Positions 24,689 to 39,430 of a stretch of 64,000 bases of DNA are shown here, in pieces; positions within the stretch are counted from its first letter, which is position 1; each line of letters begins with the position of its first letter. A program made the position numbers and the translations under genes. Under the pieces are notes generated by a model. It saw nothing but the letters and a program-made list of their open reading frames with translations. It had not been told where the DNA came from and ran no database searches. The stretch is from NCBI GenBank assembly GCA_964057225.1, contig OZ059898.1, positions 19,941,267 through 20,005,266 of the forward strand, written 5' to 3'. The DNA comes from Auanema rhodensis (lineage: Eukaryota; Nematoda; Chromadorea; Rhabditida; Rhabditidae).

Positions 24689-27600
24689 TTGGAAAATGAT
24701 GCATTAGTGTATGTTGAGTTTCCATGTACACTCAACATTGCTTCCAAAAACATTTTGACAAAAATTTTTCCGAAAAATTTCAAAATAATTTTGCAAAAAG
24801 TAGATGTTTTTAGATTTTTTTTTTCAAGGCAAAGACGATGGACAAGGTTATTCAACGAAAAAATTAATTCTTCAGGGTGAAAATCGAGGATATAAGTGTG
24901 AACTTATATCAGTTGATATCTCGGTGCATTTTTAAGCTAGCGCAAATCTGATAACTCAGATCGATGCAGCTTAAAAATCCGCATCGAATGCACTATACTA
25001 CATTGAGAAACGCTTGATACAAAAATTAGTTATGATCGTTTGAAAAATGATGCATTAGTGTATTTTGAGTTTCCATGTACACTCAACATTGCTTCCAAAA
25101 ACATTTTGACAAAAATTTTTCCGAAAAATTTCAAAATAATTTCGCAAAAAGTAGATGTTTTTAGATTTTTTTTTTCAAGGCAAAGACGATGGACAATGTT
25201 ATTCAACGAAAAAATTAATTCTTCAGGGTGAAAATCGAGGATATAAGTGTGAACTTATATCAGTTGATATCTCGGTGCATTTTTAAGCTACCGCAAATCT
25301 GATAACACAGATCGACGCAGCTTAAAAATCCGCATCGAATGCACTATACTACATTGAGAAACGCTTGATACAAAAATTAGTTATGATCGTTTGAAAAATG
25401 ATGCATTAGTGTATTTTGAGTTTCCATGTACACTCAACATTGCTTCCAAAAACATTTTGACAAAAATTTTTCCGAAAAATTTCAAAATAATTTCGCAAAA
25501 AGTAGATGTTTTTAGATTTTTTTTCATCAAGGCAAAGACGATGGACAATGTTATTCAACGAAAAAATTAATTCTTCAGGGTGAAAATCGAGGATATAAGT
25601 GTGAACTTATATCAGTTGATATCTCGGTGCATTTTCAAGCTAGCGCAAATCTAATAACACAGATCGACGCAGCTTAAAAATCTGCATCGAATGCACTATA
25701 CTACATTGAGAAACGCTTAATACAAAAATTAGTTATGATCGTTTGGAAAATGATGCATTAGTGTATGTTGAGTTTCCATGTACACTCAACATTGCTTCCA
25801 AAAACATTTTGACAAAAATTTTTCCGAAAAATTTCAAAATAATTTTGCAAAAAGTAGATGTTTTTAGATTTTTTTTTTCAAGGCAAAGACGATGGACAAG
25901 GTTATTCAACGAAAAAATTAATTCTTCAGGGTGAAAATCGAGGATATAAGTGTGAACTTATATCAGTTGATATCTCGGTGCATTTTTAAGCTAGCGCAAA
26001 TCTGATAACTCAGATCGATGCAGCTTAAAAATCCGCATCGAATGCACTATACTACATTGAGAAACGCTTGATACAAAAATTAGTTATGATCGTTTGAAAA
26101 ATGATGCATTAGTGTATTTTGAGTTTCCATGTACACTCAACATTGCTTCCAAAAACATTTTGACAAAAATTTTTCCGAAAAATTTCAAAATAATTTCGCA
26201 AAAAGTAGATGTTTTTAGATTTTTTTTTTCAAGGCAAAGACGATGGACAATGTTATTCAACGAAAAAATTAATTCTTCAGGGTGAAAATCGAGGATATAA
26301 GTGTGAACTTATATCAGTTGATATCTCGGTGCATTTTTAAGCTACCGCAAATCTGATAACACAGATCGACGCAGCTTAAAAATCCGCATCGAATGCACTA
26401 TACTACATTGAGAAACGCTTGATACAAAAATTAGTTATGATCGTTTGAAAAATGATGCATTAGTGTATTTTGAGTTTCCATGTACACTCAACATTGCTTC
26501 CAAAAACATTTTGACAAAAATTTTTCCGAAAAATTTCAAAATAATTTCGCAAAAAGTAGATGTTTTTAGATTTTTTTTTTCAAGGCAAAGACGATGGACA
26601 AGGTTATTCAACGAAAAAATTAATTCTTCAGGGTGAAAATCGAGGATATAAGTGTGAACATATATCAGTTGATATCTCGGTGCATTTTTAAGCTAGCGCA
26701 AATCTGATAACACAGATCGATGCAGCTTAAAAATCCGCATCGAATGCACTATACTACATTGAGAAACGCTTGATACAAAAATTAGTTATGATCGTTTGAA
26801 AAATGATGCATTAGTGTATTTTGAGTTTCCATGTACACTCAACATTGCTTCCAAAAACATTTTGACAAAAATTTTTCCGAAAAATTTCAAAATAATTTCG
26901 CAAAAAGTAGATGTTTTTAGATTTTTTTTTATCAAGGCAAAGACGATGGACAATGTTATTCAACGAAAAAATTAATTCTTCAGGGTGAAAATCGAGGATA
27001 TAAGTGTGAACTTATATCAGTTGATATCTCGGTGCATTTTCAAGCTAGCGCAAATCTAATAACACAGATCGACGCAGCTTAAAAATCTGCATCGAATGCA
27101 CTATACTACATTGAGAAACGCTTAATACAAAAATTAGTTATGATCGTTTGGAAAATGATGCATTAGTGTATGTTGAGTTTCCATGTACACTCAACATTGC
27201 TTCCAAAAACATTTTGACAAAAATTTTTCCGAAAAATTTCAAAATAATTTTGCAAAAAGTAGATGTTTTTAGATTTTTTTTTTTAAGGCAAAGACGATGG
27301 ACAAGGTTATTCAACGAAAAAATTAATTCTTCAGGGTGAAAATCGAGGATATAAGTGTGAACTTATATCAGTTGATATCTCGGTGCATTTTTAAGCTAGC
27401 GCAAATCTGATAACTCAGATCGATGCAGCTTAAAAATCCGCATCGAATGCACTATACTACATTGAGAAACGCTTGATACAAAAATTAGTTATGATCGTTT
27501 GAAAAATGATGCATTAGTGTATTTTGAGTTTCCATGTACACTCAACATTGCTTCCAAAAACATTTTGACAAAAATTTTTCCGAAAAATTTCAAAATAATT

Positions 27601-27849
27601 TCGCAAAAAGTAGATGTTTTTAGATTTTTTTTTTCAAGGCAAAGACGATGGACAATGTTATTCAACGAAAAAATTAATTCTTCAGGGTGAAAATCGAGGA
27701 TATAAGTGTGAACTTATATCAGTTGATATCTCGGTGCATTTTTAAGCTACCGCAAATCTGATAACACAGATCGACGCAGCTTAAAAATCCGCATCGAATG
27801 CACTATACTACATTGAGAAACGCTTGATACAAAAATTAGTTATGATCGT
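24689..27849 (+). repeat. C-anchored units of 3 and 4 monomers
   Basis: C-M-D (24689, 25040, 25391; 1054 bp) is followed by C-M-K-D (25743, 26094, 26445, 26796; 1405 bp) and by C-M (27148, 27499). The same 4-monomer order recurs at 31008-32411, and 3-monomer forms recur at 32412-33465 and 39783-40836. The D at 25391 has TTTTTTTTCATC like the units to its left, while the D at 26796 has the usual T9-ATC. The C copy at 27148 has TTTTTTTTTTTAAGG, with the C before AAGG changed to T. M monomers here are followed by CTACCGC. Confidence 0.88.
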
Positions 27850-29603
27850 TTGAAAAATGATGCATTAGTGTATTTTGAGTTTCCATGTACACTCAACATT
27901 GCTTCCAAAAACATTTTGACAAAAATTTTTCCGAAAAATTTCAAAATAATTTCGCAAAAAGTAGATGTTTTTAGATTTTTTTTTCAAGGCAAAGACGATG
28001 GACAATGTTATTCAACGAAAAAATTAATTCTTCAGGGTGAAAATCGAGGATATAAGTGTGAACATATATCAGTTGATATCTCGGTGCATTTTTAAGCTAG
28101 CGCAAATCTGATAACACAGATCGACGCAGCTTAAAAATTCGCATCGAGTGCACTATACTACATTGAGAAACGCTTGATACAAAAATTAGTTATGATCGTT
28201 TGAAAAATGATGCATTAGTGTATTTTGAGTTTCCATGTACATTCAACATTGCTTCCAAAAACATTTTGACAAAAATTTTTCCGAAAAATTTCAAAATAAT
28301 TTCGCAAAAAGTAGATGTTTTTAGATTTTTTTTTTCAAGGCAAAGACGATGGACAAGGTTATTCAACGAAAAAATTAATTCTTCAGGGTGAAAATCGAGG
28401 ATATAAGTGTGAACTTATATCAGTTGATATCTCAGTGCATTTTTCAGCTAGCGCAAATCTGATAACACAGATCGACGCAGCTTAAAAATCCGCATCGAAT
28501 GCACTATACTACATTGAGAAACGCTTAATACAAAAATTAGTTATGACCGTTTGAAAAATGATGCATTAGTGTATTTTGAGTTTCCATGTACACTCAACAT
28601 TGCTTCCAAAAACATTTTGACAAAAATTTTTCCGAAAAATTTCAAAATAATTTCGCAAAAAGTAGATGTTTTTAGATTTTTTTTTTCAAGGCAAAGACGA
28701 TGGACAATGTTATTCAACGAAAAAATTAATTCTTCAGGGTGAAAATCGAGGATATAAGTGTGAACTTATATCAGTTGATATCTCGGTGCATTTTTAAGCT
28801 ACCGCAAATCTGATAACACAGATCGACGCAGCTTAAAAATCCGCATCGAATGCACTATACTACATTGAGAAACGCTTGATACAAAAATTAGTTATGATCG
28901 TTTGAAAAATGATGCATTAGTGTATTTTGAGTTTCCATGTACACTCAACATTGCTTCCAAAAACATTTTGACAAAAATTTTTCCGAAAAATTTCAAGATA
29001 ATTTCGCAAAAAGTAGATGTTTTTAGATTTTTTTTTTCAAGGCAAAGACGATGGACAAGGTTATTCAACGAAAAAATTAATTCTTCAGGGTGAAAATCGA
29101 GGATATAAGTGTGAACTTATATCAGTTGATATCTCGGTGCATTTTCAAGCTAGCGCAAATCTAATAACACAGATCGACGCAGCTTAAAAATCTGCATCGA
29201 ATGCACTATACTACATTGAGAAACGCTTAATACAAAAATTAGTTATGATCGTTTGGAAAATGATGCATTAGTGTATGTTGAGTTTCCATGTACACTCAAC
29301 ATTGCTTCCAAAAACATTTTGACAAAAATTTTTCCGAAAAATTTCAAAATAATTTTGCAAAAAGTAGATGTTTTTAGATTTTTTTTTTCAAGGCAAAGAC
29401 GATGGACAAGGTTATTCAACGAAAAAATTAATTCTTCAGGGTGAAAATCGAGGATATAAGTGTGAACTTATATCAGTTGATATCTCGGTGCATTTTTCAG
29501 CTAGCGCAAATCTGATAACACAGATCGACGCAGCTTAAAAATCCGCATCGAATGCACTATACTACATTGAGAAACGCTTGATACAAAAATTAGTTATGAT
29601 CGT
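27850..29603 (+). repeat. 5-monomer unit, copy 1 (1754 bp)
   Basis: The order is M with T9 (27850), F (28200), M preceded by GTTATGACCG (28551), K (28902), C (29253). Shared markers with the next copy are GAACATATATC near 28061, AAAAATTCGC then CGAGTGCAC near 28133, and GTACATTCAAC near 28237. Private changes are TTTCAAGATAA near 28993 and CATTTTTCAGC near 29491. Confidence 0.9.
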
Positions 29604-31358
29604 TTGAAAAATGATGCATTAGTGTATTTTGAGTTTCCATGTACACTCAACATTGCTTCCAAAAACATTTTGACAAAAATTTTTCCGAAAAATTTCAAAA
29701 TAATTTCGCAAAAAGTAGATGTTTTTAGATTTTTTTTTTCAAGGCAAAGACGATGGACAATGTTATTCAACGAAAAAATTAATTCTTCAGGGTGAAAATC
29801 GAGGATATAAGTGTGAACATATATCAGTTGATATCTCGGTGCATTTTTAAGCTAGCGCAAATCTGATAACACAGATCGACGCAGCTTAAAAATTCGCATC
29901 GAGTGCACTATACTACATTGAGAAACGCTTGATACAAAAATTAGTTATGATCGTTTGAAAAATGATGCATTAGTGTATTTTGAGTTTCCATGTACATTCA
30001 ACATTGCTTCCAAAAACATTTTGACAAAAATTTTTCCGAAAAATTTCAAAATAATTTCGCAAAAAGTAGATGTTTTTAGATTTTTTTTTTCAAGGCAAAG
30101 ACGATGGACAAGGTTATTCAACGAAAAAATTAATTCTTCAGGGTGAAAATCGAGGATATAAGTGTGAACTTATATCAGTTGATATCTCAGTGCATTTTTC
30201 AGCTAGCGCAAATCTGATAACACAGATCGACGCAGCTTAAAAATCCGCATCGAATGCACTATACTACATTGAGAAACGCTTAATACAAAAATTAGTTATG
30301 ACCGTTTGAAAAATGATGCATTAGTGTATTTTGAGTTTCCATGTACACTCAACATTGCTTCCAAAAACATTTTGACAAAAATTTTTCCGAAAAATTTCAA
30401 AATAATTTCGCAAAACGTAGATGTTTTTAGATTTTTTTTTTCAAGGCAAAGACGATGGACAATGTTATTCAACGAAAAAATTAATTCTTCAGGGTGAAAA
30501 TCGAGGATATAAGTGTGAACTTATATCAGTTGATATCTCGGTGCATTTTTAAGCTACCGCAAATCTGATAACACAGATCGACGCAGCTTAAAAATCCGCA
30601 TCGAATGCACTATACTACATTGAGAAACGCTTGATACAAAAATTAGTTATGATCGTTTGAAAAATGATGCATTAGTGTATTTTGAGTTTCCATGTACACT
30701 CAACATTGCTTCCAAAAACATTTTGACAAAAATTTTTCCGAAAAATTTCAAAATAATTTCGCAAAAAGTAGATGTTTTTAGATTTTTTTTTTCAAGGCAA
30801 AGACGATGGACAAGGTTATTCAACGAAAAAATTAATTCTTCAGGGTGAAAATCGAGGATATAAGTGTGAACTTATATCAGTTGATATCTCGGTGCATTTT
30901 CAAGCTAGCGCAAATCTAATAACACAGATCGACGCAGCTTAAAAATCTGCATCGAATGCACTATACTACATTGAGAAACGCTTAATACAAAAATTAGTTA
31001 TGATCGTTTGGAAAATGATGCATTAGTGTATGTTGAGTTTCCATGTACACTCAACATTGCTTCCAAAAACATTTTGACAAAAATTTTTCCGAAAAATTTC
31101 AAAATAATTTTGCAAAAAGTAGATGTTTTTAGATTTTTTTTTTCAAGGCAAAGACGATGGACAAGGTTATTCAACGAAAAAATTAATTCTTCAGGGTGAA
31201 AATCGAGGATATAAGTGTGAACTTATATCAGTTGATATCTCGGTGCATTTTTAAGCTAGCGCAAATCTGATAACTCAGATCGATGCAGCTTAAAAATCCG
31301 CATCGAATGCACTATACTACATTGAGAAACGCTTGATACAAAAATTAGTTATGATCGT
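29604..31358 (+). repeat. 5-monomer unit, copy 2 (1755 bp)
   Basis: This repeats 27850-29603: M (29604, here with T10), F (29955), M preceded by GTTATGACCG (30306), K (30657), C (31008). AAAAATTCGC, CGAGTGCAC and GTACATTCAAC recur at the expected offsets. Private to this copy is GCAAAACGTAG near 30411. The F-M-C part of this unit is found again at 34519-35571 and 41890-42942. Confidence 0.9.
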
Positions 31359-31708
31359 TTGAAAAATGATGCATTAGTGTATTTTGAGTTTCCATGTACA
31401 CTCAACATTGCTTCCAAAAACATTTTGACAAAAATTTTTCCGAAAAATTTCAAAATAATTTCGCAAAAAGTAGATGTTTTTAGATTTTTTTTTCAAGGCA
31501 AAGACGATGGACAATGTTATTCAACGAAAAAATTAATTCTTCAGGGTGAAAATCGAGGATATAAGTGTGAACTTATATCAGTTGATATCTCGGTGCATTT
31601 TTAAGCTACCGCAAATCTGATAACACAGATCGACGCAGCTTAAAAATCCGCATCGAATGCACTATACTACATTGAGAAACGCTTGATACAAAAATTAGTT
31701 ATGATCGT
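31359..31708 (+). repeat. Single M monomer with T9
   Basis: A 350-bp M monomer that has the same T9 state as the one at 27850, followed by CTACCGC. It starts a third round of the 5-monomer order, but an F monomer does not follow. The next monomer is K and begins the 21-monomer unit. Confidence 0.85.
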
Positions 31709-34700
31709 TTGAAAAATGATGCATTAGTGTATTTTGAGTTTCCATGTACACTCAACATTGCTTCCAAAAACATTTTGACAAAAATTTTTCCGAAAAATTT
31801 CAAAATAATTTCGCAAAAAGTAGATGTTTTTAGATTTTTTTTTTCAAGGCAAAGACGATGGACAAGGTTATTCAACGAAAAAATTAATTCTTCAGGGTGA
31901 AAATCGAGGATATAAGTGTGAACATATATCAGTTGATATCTCGGTGCATTTTTAAGCTAGCGCAAATCTGATAACACAGATCGATGCAGCTTAAAAATCC
32001 GCATCGAATGCACTATACTACATTGAGAAACGCTTGATACAAAAATTAGTTATGATCGTTTGAAAAATGATGCATTAGTGTATTTTGAGTTTCCATGTAC
32101 ACTCAACATTGCTTCCAAAAACATTTTGACAAAAATTTTTCCGAAAAATTTCAAAATAATTTCGCAAAAAGTAGATGTTTTTAGATTTTTTTTTATCAAG
32201 GCAAAGACGATGGACAATGTTATTCAACGAAAAAATTAATTCTTCAGGGTGAAAATCGAGGATATAAGTGTGAACTTATATCAGTTGATATCTCGGTGCA
32301 TTTTCAAGCTAGCGCAAATCTAATAACACAGATCGACGCAGCTTAAAAATCTGCATCGAATGCACTATACTACATTGAGAAACGCTTAATACAAAAATTA
32401 GTTATGATCGTTTGGAAAATGATGCATTAGTGTATGTTGAGTTTCCATGTACACTCAACATTGCTTCCAAAAACATTTTGACAAAAATTTTTCCGAAAAA
32501 TTTCAAAATAATTTTGCAAAAAGTAGATGTTTTTAGATTTTTTTTTTCAAGGCAAAGACGATGGACAAGGTTATTCAACGAAAAAATTAATTCTTCAGGG
32601 TGAAAATCGAGGATATAAGTGTGAACTTATATCAGTTGATATCTCGGTGCATTTTTAAGCTAGCGCAAATCTGATAACTCAGATCGATGCAGCTTAAAAA
32701 TCCGCATCGAATGCACTATACTACATTGAGAAACGCTTGATACAAAAATTAGTTATGATCGTTTGAAAAATGATGCATTAGTGTATTTTGAGTTTCCATG
32801 TACACTCAACATTGCTTCCAAAAACATTTTGACAAAAATTTTTCCGAAAAATTTCAAAATAATTTCGCAAAAAGTAGATGTTTTTAGATTTTTTTTTTCA
32901 AGGCAAAGACGATGGACAAGGTTATTCAACGAAAAAATTAATTCTTCACGGTGAAAATCGAGGATATAAGTGTGAACATATATCAGTTGATATCTCGGTG
33001 CATTTTTAAGCTAGCGCAAATCTGATAACACAGATCGATGCAGCTTAAAAATCCGCATCGAATGCACTATACTACATTGAGAAACGCTTGATACAAAAAT
33101 TAGTTATGATCGTTTGAAAAATGATGCATTAGTGTATTTTGAGTTTCCATGTACACTCAACATTGCTTCCAAAAACATTTTGACAAAAATTTTTCCGAAA
33201 AATTTCAAAATAATTTCGCAAAAAGTAGATGTTTTTAGATTTTTTTTTATCAAGGCAAAGACGATGGACAATGTTATTCAACGAAAAAATTAATTCTTCA
33301 GGGTGAAAATCGAGGATATAAGTGTGAACTTATATCAGTTGATATCTCGGTGCATTTTCAAGCTAGCGCAAATCTAATAACACAGATCGACGCAGCTTAA
33401 AAATCTGCATCGAATGCACTATACTACATTAAGAAACGCTTAATACAAAAATTAGTTATGATCGTTTGGAAAATGATGCATTAGTGTATGTTGAGTTTCC
33501 ATGTACACTCAACATTGCTTCCAAAAACATTTTGACAAAAATTTTTCCGAAAAATTTCAAAATAATTTTGCAAAAAGTAGATGTTTTTAGATTTTTTTTT
33601 TCAAGGCAAAGACGATGGACAAGGTTATTCAACGAAAAAATTAATTCTTCAGGGTGAAAATCGAGGATATAAGTGTGAACTTATATCAGTTGATATCTCG
33701 GTGCATTTTTAAGCTAGCGCAAATCTGATAACTCAGATCGATGCAGCTTAAAAATCCGCATCGAATGCACTATACTACATTGAGAAACGCTTGATACAAA
33801 AATTAGTTATGATCGTTTGAAAAATGATGCATTAGTGTATTTTGAGTTTCCATGTACACTCAACATTGCTTCCAAAAACATTTTGACAAAAATTTTTCCG
33901 AAAAATTTCAAAATAATTTCGCAAAAAGTAGATGTTTTTAGATTTTTTTTTTCAAGGCAAAGACGATGGACAATGTTATTCAACGAAAAAATTAATTCTT
34001 CAGGGTGAAAATCGAGGATATAAGTGTGAACTTATATCAGTTGATATCTCGGTGCATTTTTAAGCTACCGCAAATCTGATAACACAGATCGACGCAGCTT
34101 AACAATCCGCATCGAATGCACTATACTACATTGAGAAACGCTTGATACAAAAATTAGTTATGATCGTTTGAAAAATGATGCATTAGTGTATGTTGAGTTT
34201 CCATGTACACTCAACATTGCTTCCAAAAACATTTTGACAAAAATTTTTCCGAAAAATTTCAAAATAATTTCGCAAAAAGTAGATGTTTTTAGATTTTTTT
34301 TTTCAAGGCAAAGACGATGGACAATGTTATTCAACGAAAAAATTAATTCTTCAGGGTGAAAATCGAGGATATAAGTGTGAACTTATATCAGTTGATATCT
34401 CGGTGCATTTTTAAGCTAGCGCAAATCTGATAACACAGATCGACGCAGCTTAAAAATTCGCATCGAGTGCACTATACTACATTGAGAAACGCTTGATACA
34501 AAAATTAGTTATGATCGTTTGAAAAATGATGCATTAGTGTATTTTGAGTTTCCATGTACATTCAACATTGCTTCCAAAAACATTTTGACAAAAATTTTTC
34601 CGAAAAATTTCAAAATAATTTCGCAAAAAGTAGATGTTTTTAGATTTTTTTTTTCAAGGCAAAGACGATGGACAAGGTTATTCAACGAAAAAATTAATTC

Positions 34701-37700
34701 TTCAGGGTGAAAATCGAGGATATAAGTGTGAACTTATATCAGTTGATATCTCAGTGCATTTTTCAGCTAGCGCAAATCTGATAACACAGATCGACGCAGC
34801 TTAAAAATTCGCATCGAATGCACTATACTACATTGAGAAACGCTTAATACAAAAATTAGTTATGACCGTTTGAAAAATGATGCATTAGTGTATTTTGAGT
34901 TTCCATGTACACTCAACATTGCTTCCAAAAACATTTTGACAAAAATTTTTCCGAAAAATTTCAAAATAATTTCGCAAAAAGTAGATGTTTTTAGATTTTT
35001 TTTTTCAAGGCAAAGACGATGGACAATGTTATTCAACGAAAAAATTAATTCTTCAGGGTGAAAATCGAGGATATAAGTGTGAACTTATATCAGTTGATAT
35101 CTCGGTGCATTTTCAAGGTAGCGCAAATCTAATAACACAGATCGACGCAGCTTAAAAATCTGCATCGAATGCACTATACTACATTGAGAAACGCTTAATA
35201 CAAAAATTAGTTATGATCGTTTGGAAAATGATGCATTAGTGTATGTTGAGTTTCCATGTACACTCAACATTGCTTCCAAAAACATTTTGACAAAAAATTT
35301 TCCGAAAAATTTCAAAATAATTTTGCAAAAAGTAGATGTTTTTAGATTTTTTTTTTCAAGGCAAAGACGATGGACAAGGTTATTCAACGAAAACATTAAT
35401 TCTTCAGGGTGAAAATCGAGGATATAAGTGTGAACTTATATCAGTTGATATCTCGGTGCATTTTTAAGCTAGCGCAAATCTGATAACACAGATCGATGCA
35501 GCTTAAAAATCCGCATCGAATGCACTATACTACATTGAGAAACGCTTGATACAAAAATTAGTTATGATCGTTTGAAAAATGATGCATTAGTGTATTTTGA
35601 GTTTCCATGTACACTCAACATTGCTTCCAAAAACATTTTGACAAAAATTTTTCCGAAAAATTTCAAAATAATTTCGCAAAAAGTAGATGTTTTTAGATTT
35701 TTTTTTTCAAGGCAAAGACGATGGACAAGGTTATTCAACGAAAAAATTAATTCTTCAGGGTGAAAATCGAGGATATAAGTGTGAACTTATATCAGTTTAT
35801 ATCTCGGTGCATTTTCAAGCTAGCGCAAATCTAATAACACAGATCGACGCAGCTTAAAAATCCGCATCGAATGCACTATACTACATTAAGAAACGCTTGA
35901 TACAAAAATTAGTTATGATCGTTTGAAAAATGATGCATTAGTGTATTTTGAGTTTCCATGTACACTCAACATTGCTTCCAAAAACATTTTGACAAAATTT
36001 TTTTCGAAAAATTTCAAAATAATTTCGCAAACAGTAGATGTTTTTAGATTTTTTTTTTCAAGGCAAAGACGATGGACGATGTTATTCAACAAAAAAATTA
36101 ATTCTTCAGGGTGAAAATCGAGGATATAAGTGTGAACTTATATCAGTTGATATCTCGGTGCATTTTTAAGCTAGCGCAAATCTGATAACACAGATCGACG
36201 CAGCTTAAAAATCCGCATCGAATGCACTATACTACATTGAGAAACGCTTGATACAAAAATTAGTTACGATCGTTTGAAAATGATGCATTAGTGTATTTTG
36301 AGTTTCCATGTACACTCAACATTGCTTCCAAAACATTTTGACAAAAATTTTTCCGAAAAATTTCAAAATAATTTTGCAAAAAGTAGATGTTTTTAGATTT
36401 TTTTTTTCAAGGCAAAGACGATGGACAAGGTTATTCAACGAAAAAATTAATTCTTCAGGGTGAAAATCGAGGATATAAGTGTGAACTTATATCAGTTGAT
36501 ATCTCGGTGCATTTTTAAGCTAGCGCAAATCTGATAACACAGATCGACGCAGCTTAAAAATCCGCATCGAAAGCACTATACTACATTGAGAAACGCTTGA
36601 TACAAAAATTAGTTATGATCGTTTGAAAAATGATGCATTAGTGTATTTTGAGTTTCCATGTACACTCAACATTGCTTCCAAAAACATTTTGACAAAAATT
36701 TTTCCGAAAAATTTCAAAATAATTTCGCAAAAAGTAGATGTTTTTAGATTTTTTTTTTCAAGGCAAAGACGATGGACAAGGTTATTCAACGAAAAAATTG
36801 ATTCTTCCGGGTGAAAATCGAGGATATAAGTGTGAACTTATATCAGTTGATATCTCGGTGCATTTTCAAGCTAGCGCAAATCTAATAACACAGATCGACG
36901 CAGCTTAAAAATCTGCATCGAATGCACTATACTACATTGAGAAACGCTTAATACAAAAATTAGTTATGATCGTTTGGAAAATGATGCATTAGTGTATGTT
37001 GAGTTTCCATGTACACTCAACATTGCTTCCAAAAACATTTTGACAAAAATTTTTCCGAAAAATTTCAAAATAATTTTGCAAAAAGTAGATGTTTTTAGAT
37101 TTTTTTTTTCAAGGCAAAGACGATGGACAAGGTTATTCAACGAAAAAATTAATTCTTCAGGGTGAAAATCGAGGATATAAGTGTGAACTTATATCAGTTG
37201 ATATCTCGGTGCATTTTTAAGCTAGCGCAAATCTGATAACTCAGATCGATGCAGCTTAAAAATCCGCATCGAATGCACTATACTACATTGAGAAACGCTT
37301 GATACAAAAATTAGTTATGATCGTTTGAAAAATGATGCATTAGTGTATTTTGAGTTTCCATGTACACTCAACATTGCTTCCAAAAACATTTTGACAAAAA
37401 TTTTTCCGAAAAATTTCAAAATAATTTTGCAAAAAGTAGATGTTTTTAGATTTTTTTTTTCAAGGCAAAGACGATGGACAAGGTTATTCAACGAAAACAT
37501 TAATTCTTCAGGGTGAAAATCGAGGATATAAGTGTGAACTTATATCAGTTGATATCTCGGTGCATTTTCAAGCTAGCGCAAATCTGATAACTCAGATCGA
37601 TGCAGCTTAAAAATCCGCATCGAATGCACTATACTACATTGAGAAACGCTTGATACAAAAATTAGTTATGATCGTTTGAAAAATGATGCATTAGTGTATT

Positions 37701-39079
37701 TTGAGTTTCCATGTACACTCAACATTGCTTCCAAAAACATTTTGACAAAAATTTTTCCGAAAAATTTCAAAATAATTTCGCAAAAAGTAGATGTTTTTAG
37801 ATTTTTTTTTTCAAGGCAAAGACGATGGACAAGGTTATTCAACGAAAAAATTGATTCTTCCGGGTGAAAATCGAGGATATAAGTGTGAACTTATATCAGT
37901 TGATATCTCAGTGCATTTTTCAGCTAGCGCAAATCTGATAACACAGATCGACGCAGCTTAAAAATCCGCATCGAATGCACTATACTACATTGAGAAACGC
38001 TTGATACAAAAATTAGTTATGATCGTTTGAAAAATGATGCATTAGTGTATTTTGAGTTTCCATGTACACTCAACATTGCTTCCAAAAACATTTTGACAAA
38101 AATTTTTCCGAAAAATTTCAAAATAATTTCGCAAAAAGTAGATGTTTTTAGATTTTTTTTTTCAAGGCAAAGACGATGGACAAGGTTATTCAACGAAAAA
38201 ATTAATTCTTCAGGGTGAAAATCGAGGATATAAGTGTGAACATATATCAGTTGATATCTCGGTGCATTTTTAAGCTAGCGCAAATCTGATAACACAGATC
38301 GATGCAGCTTAAAAATCCGCATCGAATGCACTATACTACATTGAGAAACGCTTGATACAAAAATTAGTTATGATCGTTTGAAAAATGATGCATTAGTGTA
38401 TTTTGAGTTTCCATGTACACTCAACATTGCTTCCAAAAACATTTTGACAAAAATTTTTCCGAAAAATTTCAAAATAATTTTGCAAAAAGTAGATGTTTTT
38501 AGATTTTTTTTTTCAAGGCAAAGACGATGGACAAGGTTATTCAACGAAAACATTAATTCTTCAGGGTGAAAATCGAGGATATAAGTGTGAACTTATATCA
38601 GTTGATATCTCGGTGCATTTTTAAGCTAGCGCAAATCTGATAACTCAGATCGATGCAGCTTAAAAATCCGCATCGAATGCACTATACTACATTGAGAAAC
38701 GCTTGATACAAAAATTAGTTATGATCGTTTGAAAAATGATGCATTAGTGTATTTTGAGTTTCCATGTACACTCAACATTGCTTCCAAAAACATTTTGACA
38801 AAAATTTTTCCGAAAAATTTCAAAATAATTTCGCAAAAAGTAGATGTTTTTAGATTTTTTTTTTCAAGGCAAAGACGATGGACAAGGTTATTCAACGAAA
38901 AAATTGATTCTTCCGGGTGAAAATCGAGGATATAAGTGTGAACTTATATCAGTTGATATCTCAGTGCATTTTTCAGCTAGCGCAAATCTGATAACACAGA
39001 TCGACGCAGCTTAAAAATCCGCATCGAATGCACTATACTACATTGAGAAACGCTTGATACAAAAATTAGTTATGATCGT
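31709..39079 (+). repeat. 21-monomer higher-order repeat, copy 1 (7371 bp)
   Basis: The order is K D C K D C M M F M C K B A E C N E K N E, starting at 31709, 32060, 32412, 32763, 33114, 33466, 33817, 34168, 34519, 34870, 35221, 35572, 35923, 36274, 36623, 36974, 37325, 37676, 38027, 38378 and 38729. Rare markers shared with copy 2 at exactly +7371 are TTCTTCACGGTG near 32942, CATTAAGAAACG near 33427 and 35885, CTTAACAATCCGC near 34099, TTTTCAAGGTAGCG near 35111, and ACAAAAAATTTTCC near 35290. The M at 34168 has GTATGTTGAG, otherwise typical of C. The last three monomers are an extra copy of the preceding three. Confidence 0.93.
37325..38377 (+). repeat. Nested 3-monomer duplication, left copy (1053 bp)
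   Basis: N (37325, with TTTTGC and GAAAACATT), E (37676), K (38027). It is repeated at 38378-39430 with a shift of 1053 bp. A private difference near 37566 is TTTTCAAGC, where the right copy has TTTTTAAGC. Confidence 0.9.
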
Positions 39080-39430
39080 TTGAAAAATGATGCATTAGTG
39101 TATTTTGAGTTTCCATGTACACTCAACATTGCTTCCAAAAACATTTTGACAAAAATTTTTCCGAAAAATTTCAAAATAATTTCGCAAAAAGTAGATGTTT
39201 TTAGATTTTTTTTTTCAAGGCAAAGACGATGGACAAGGTTATTCAACGAAAAAATTAATTCTTCAGGGTGAAAATCGAGGATATAAGTGTGAACATATAT
39301 CAGTTGATATCTCGGTGCATTTTTAAGCTAGCGCAAATCTGATAACACAGATCGATGCAGCTTAAAAATCCGCATCGAATGCACTATACTACATTGAGAA
39401 ACGCTTGATACAAAAATTAGTTATGATCGT
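38378..39430 (+). repeat. Nested 3-monomer duplication, right copy (1053 bp)
   Basis: N (38378), E (38729), K (39080) repeats the previous three monomers. In copy 2 of the 21-monomer unit the N-E-K trio occurs only once (44696, 45047, 45398) and is followed directly by D. The extra trio is therefore specific to the left copy, or was lost from the right one. Confidence 0.9.
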
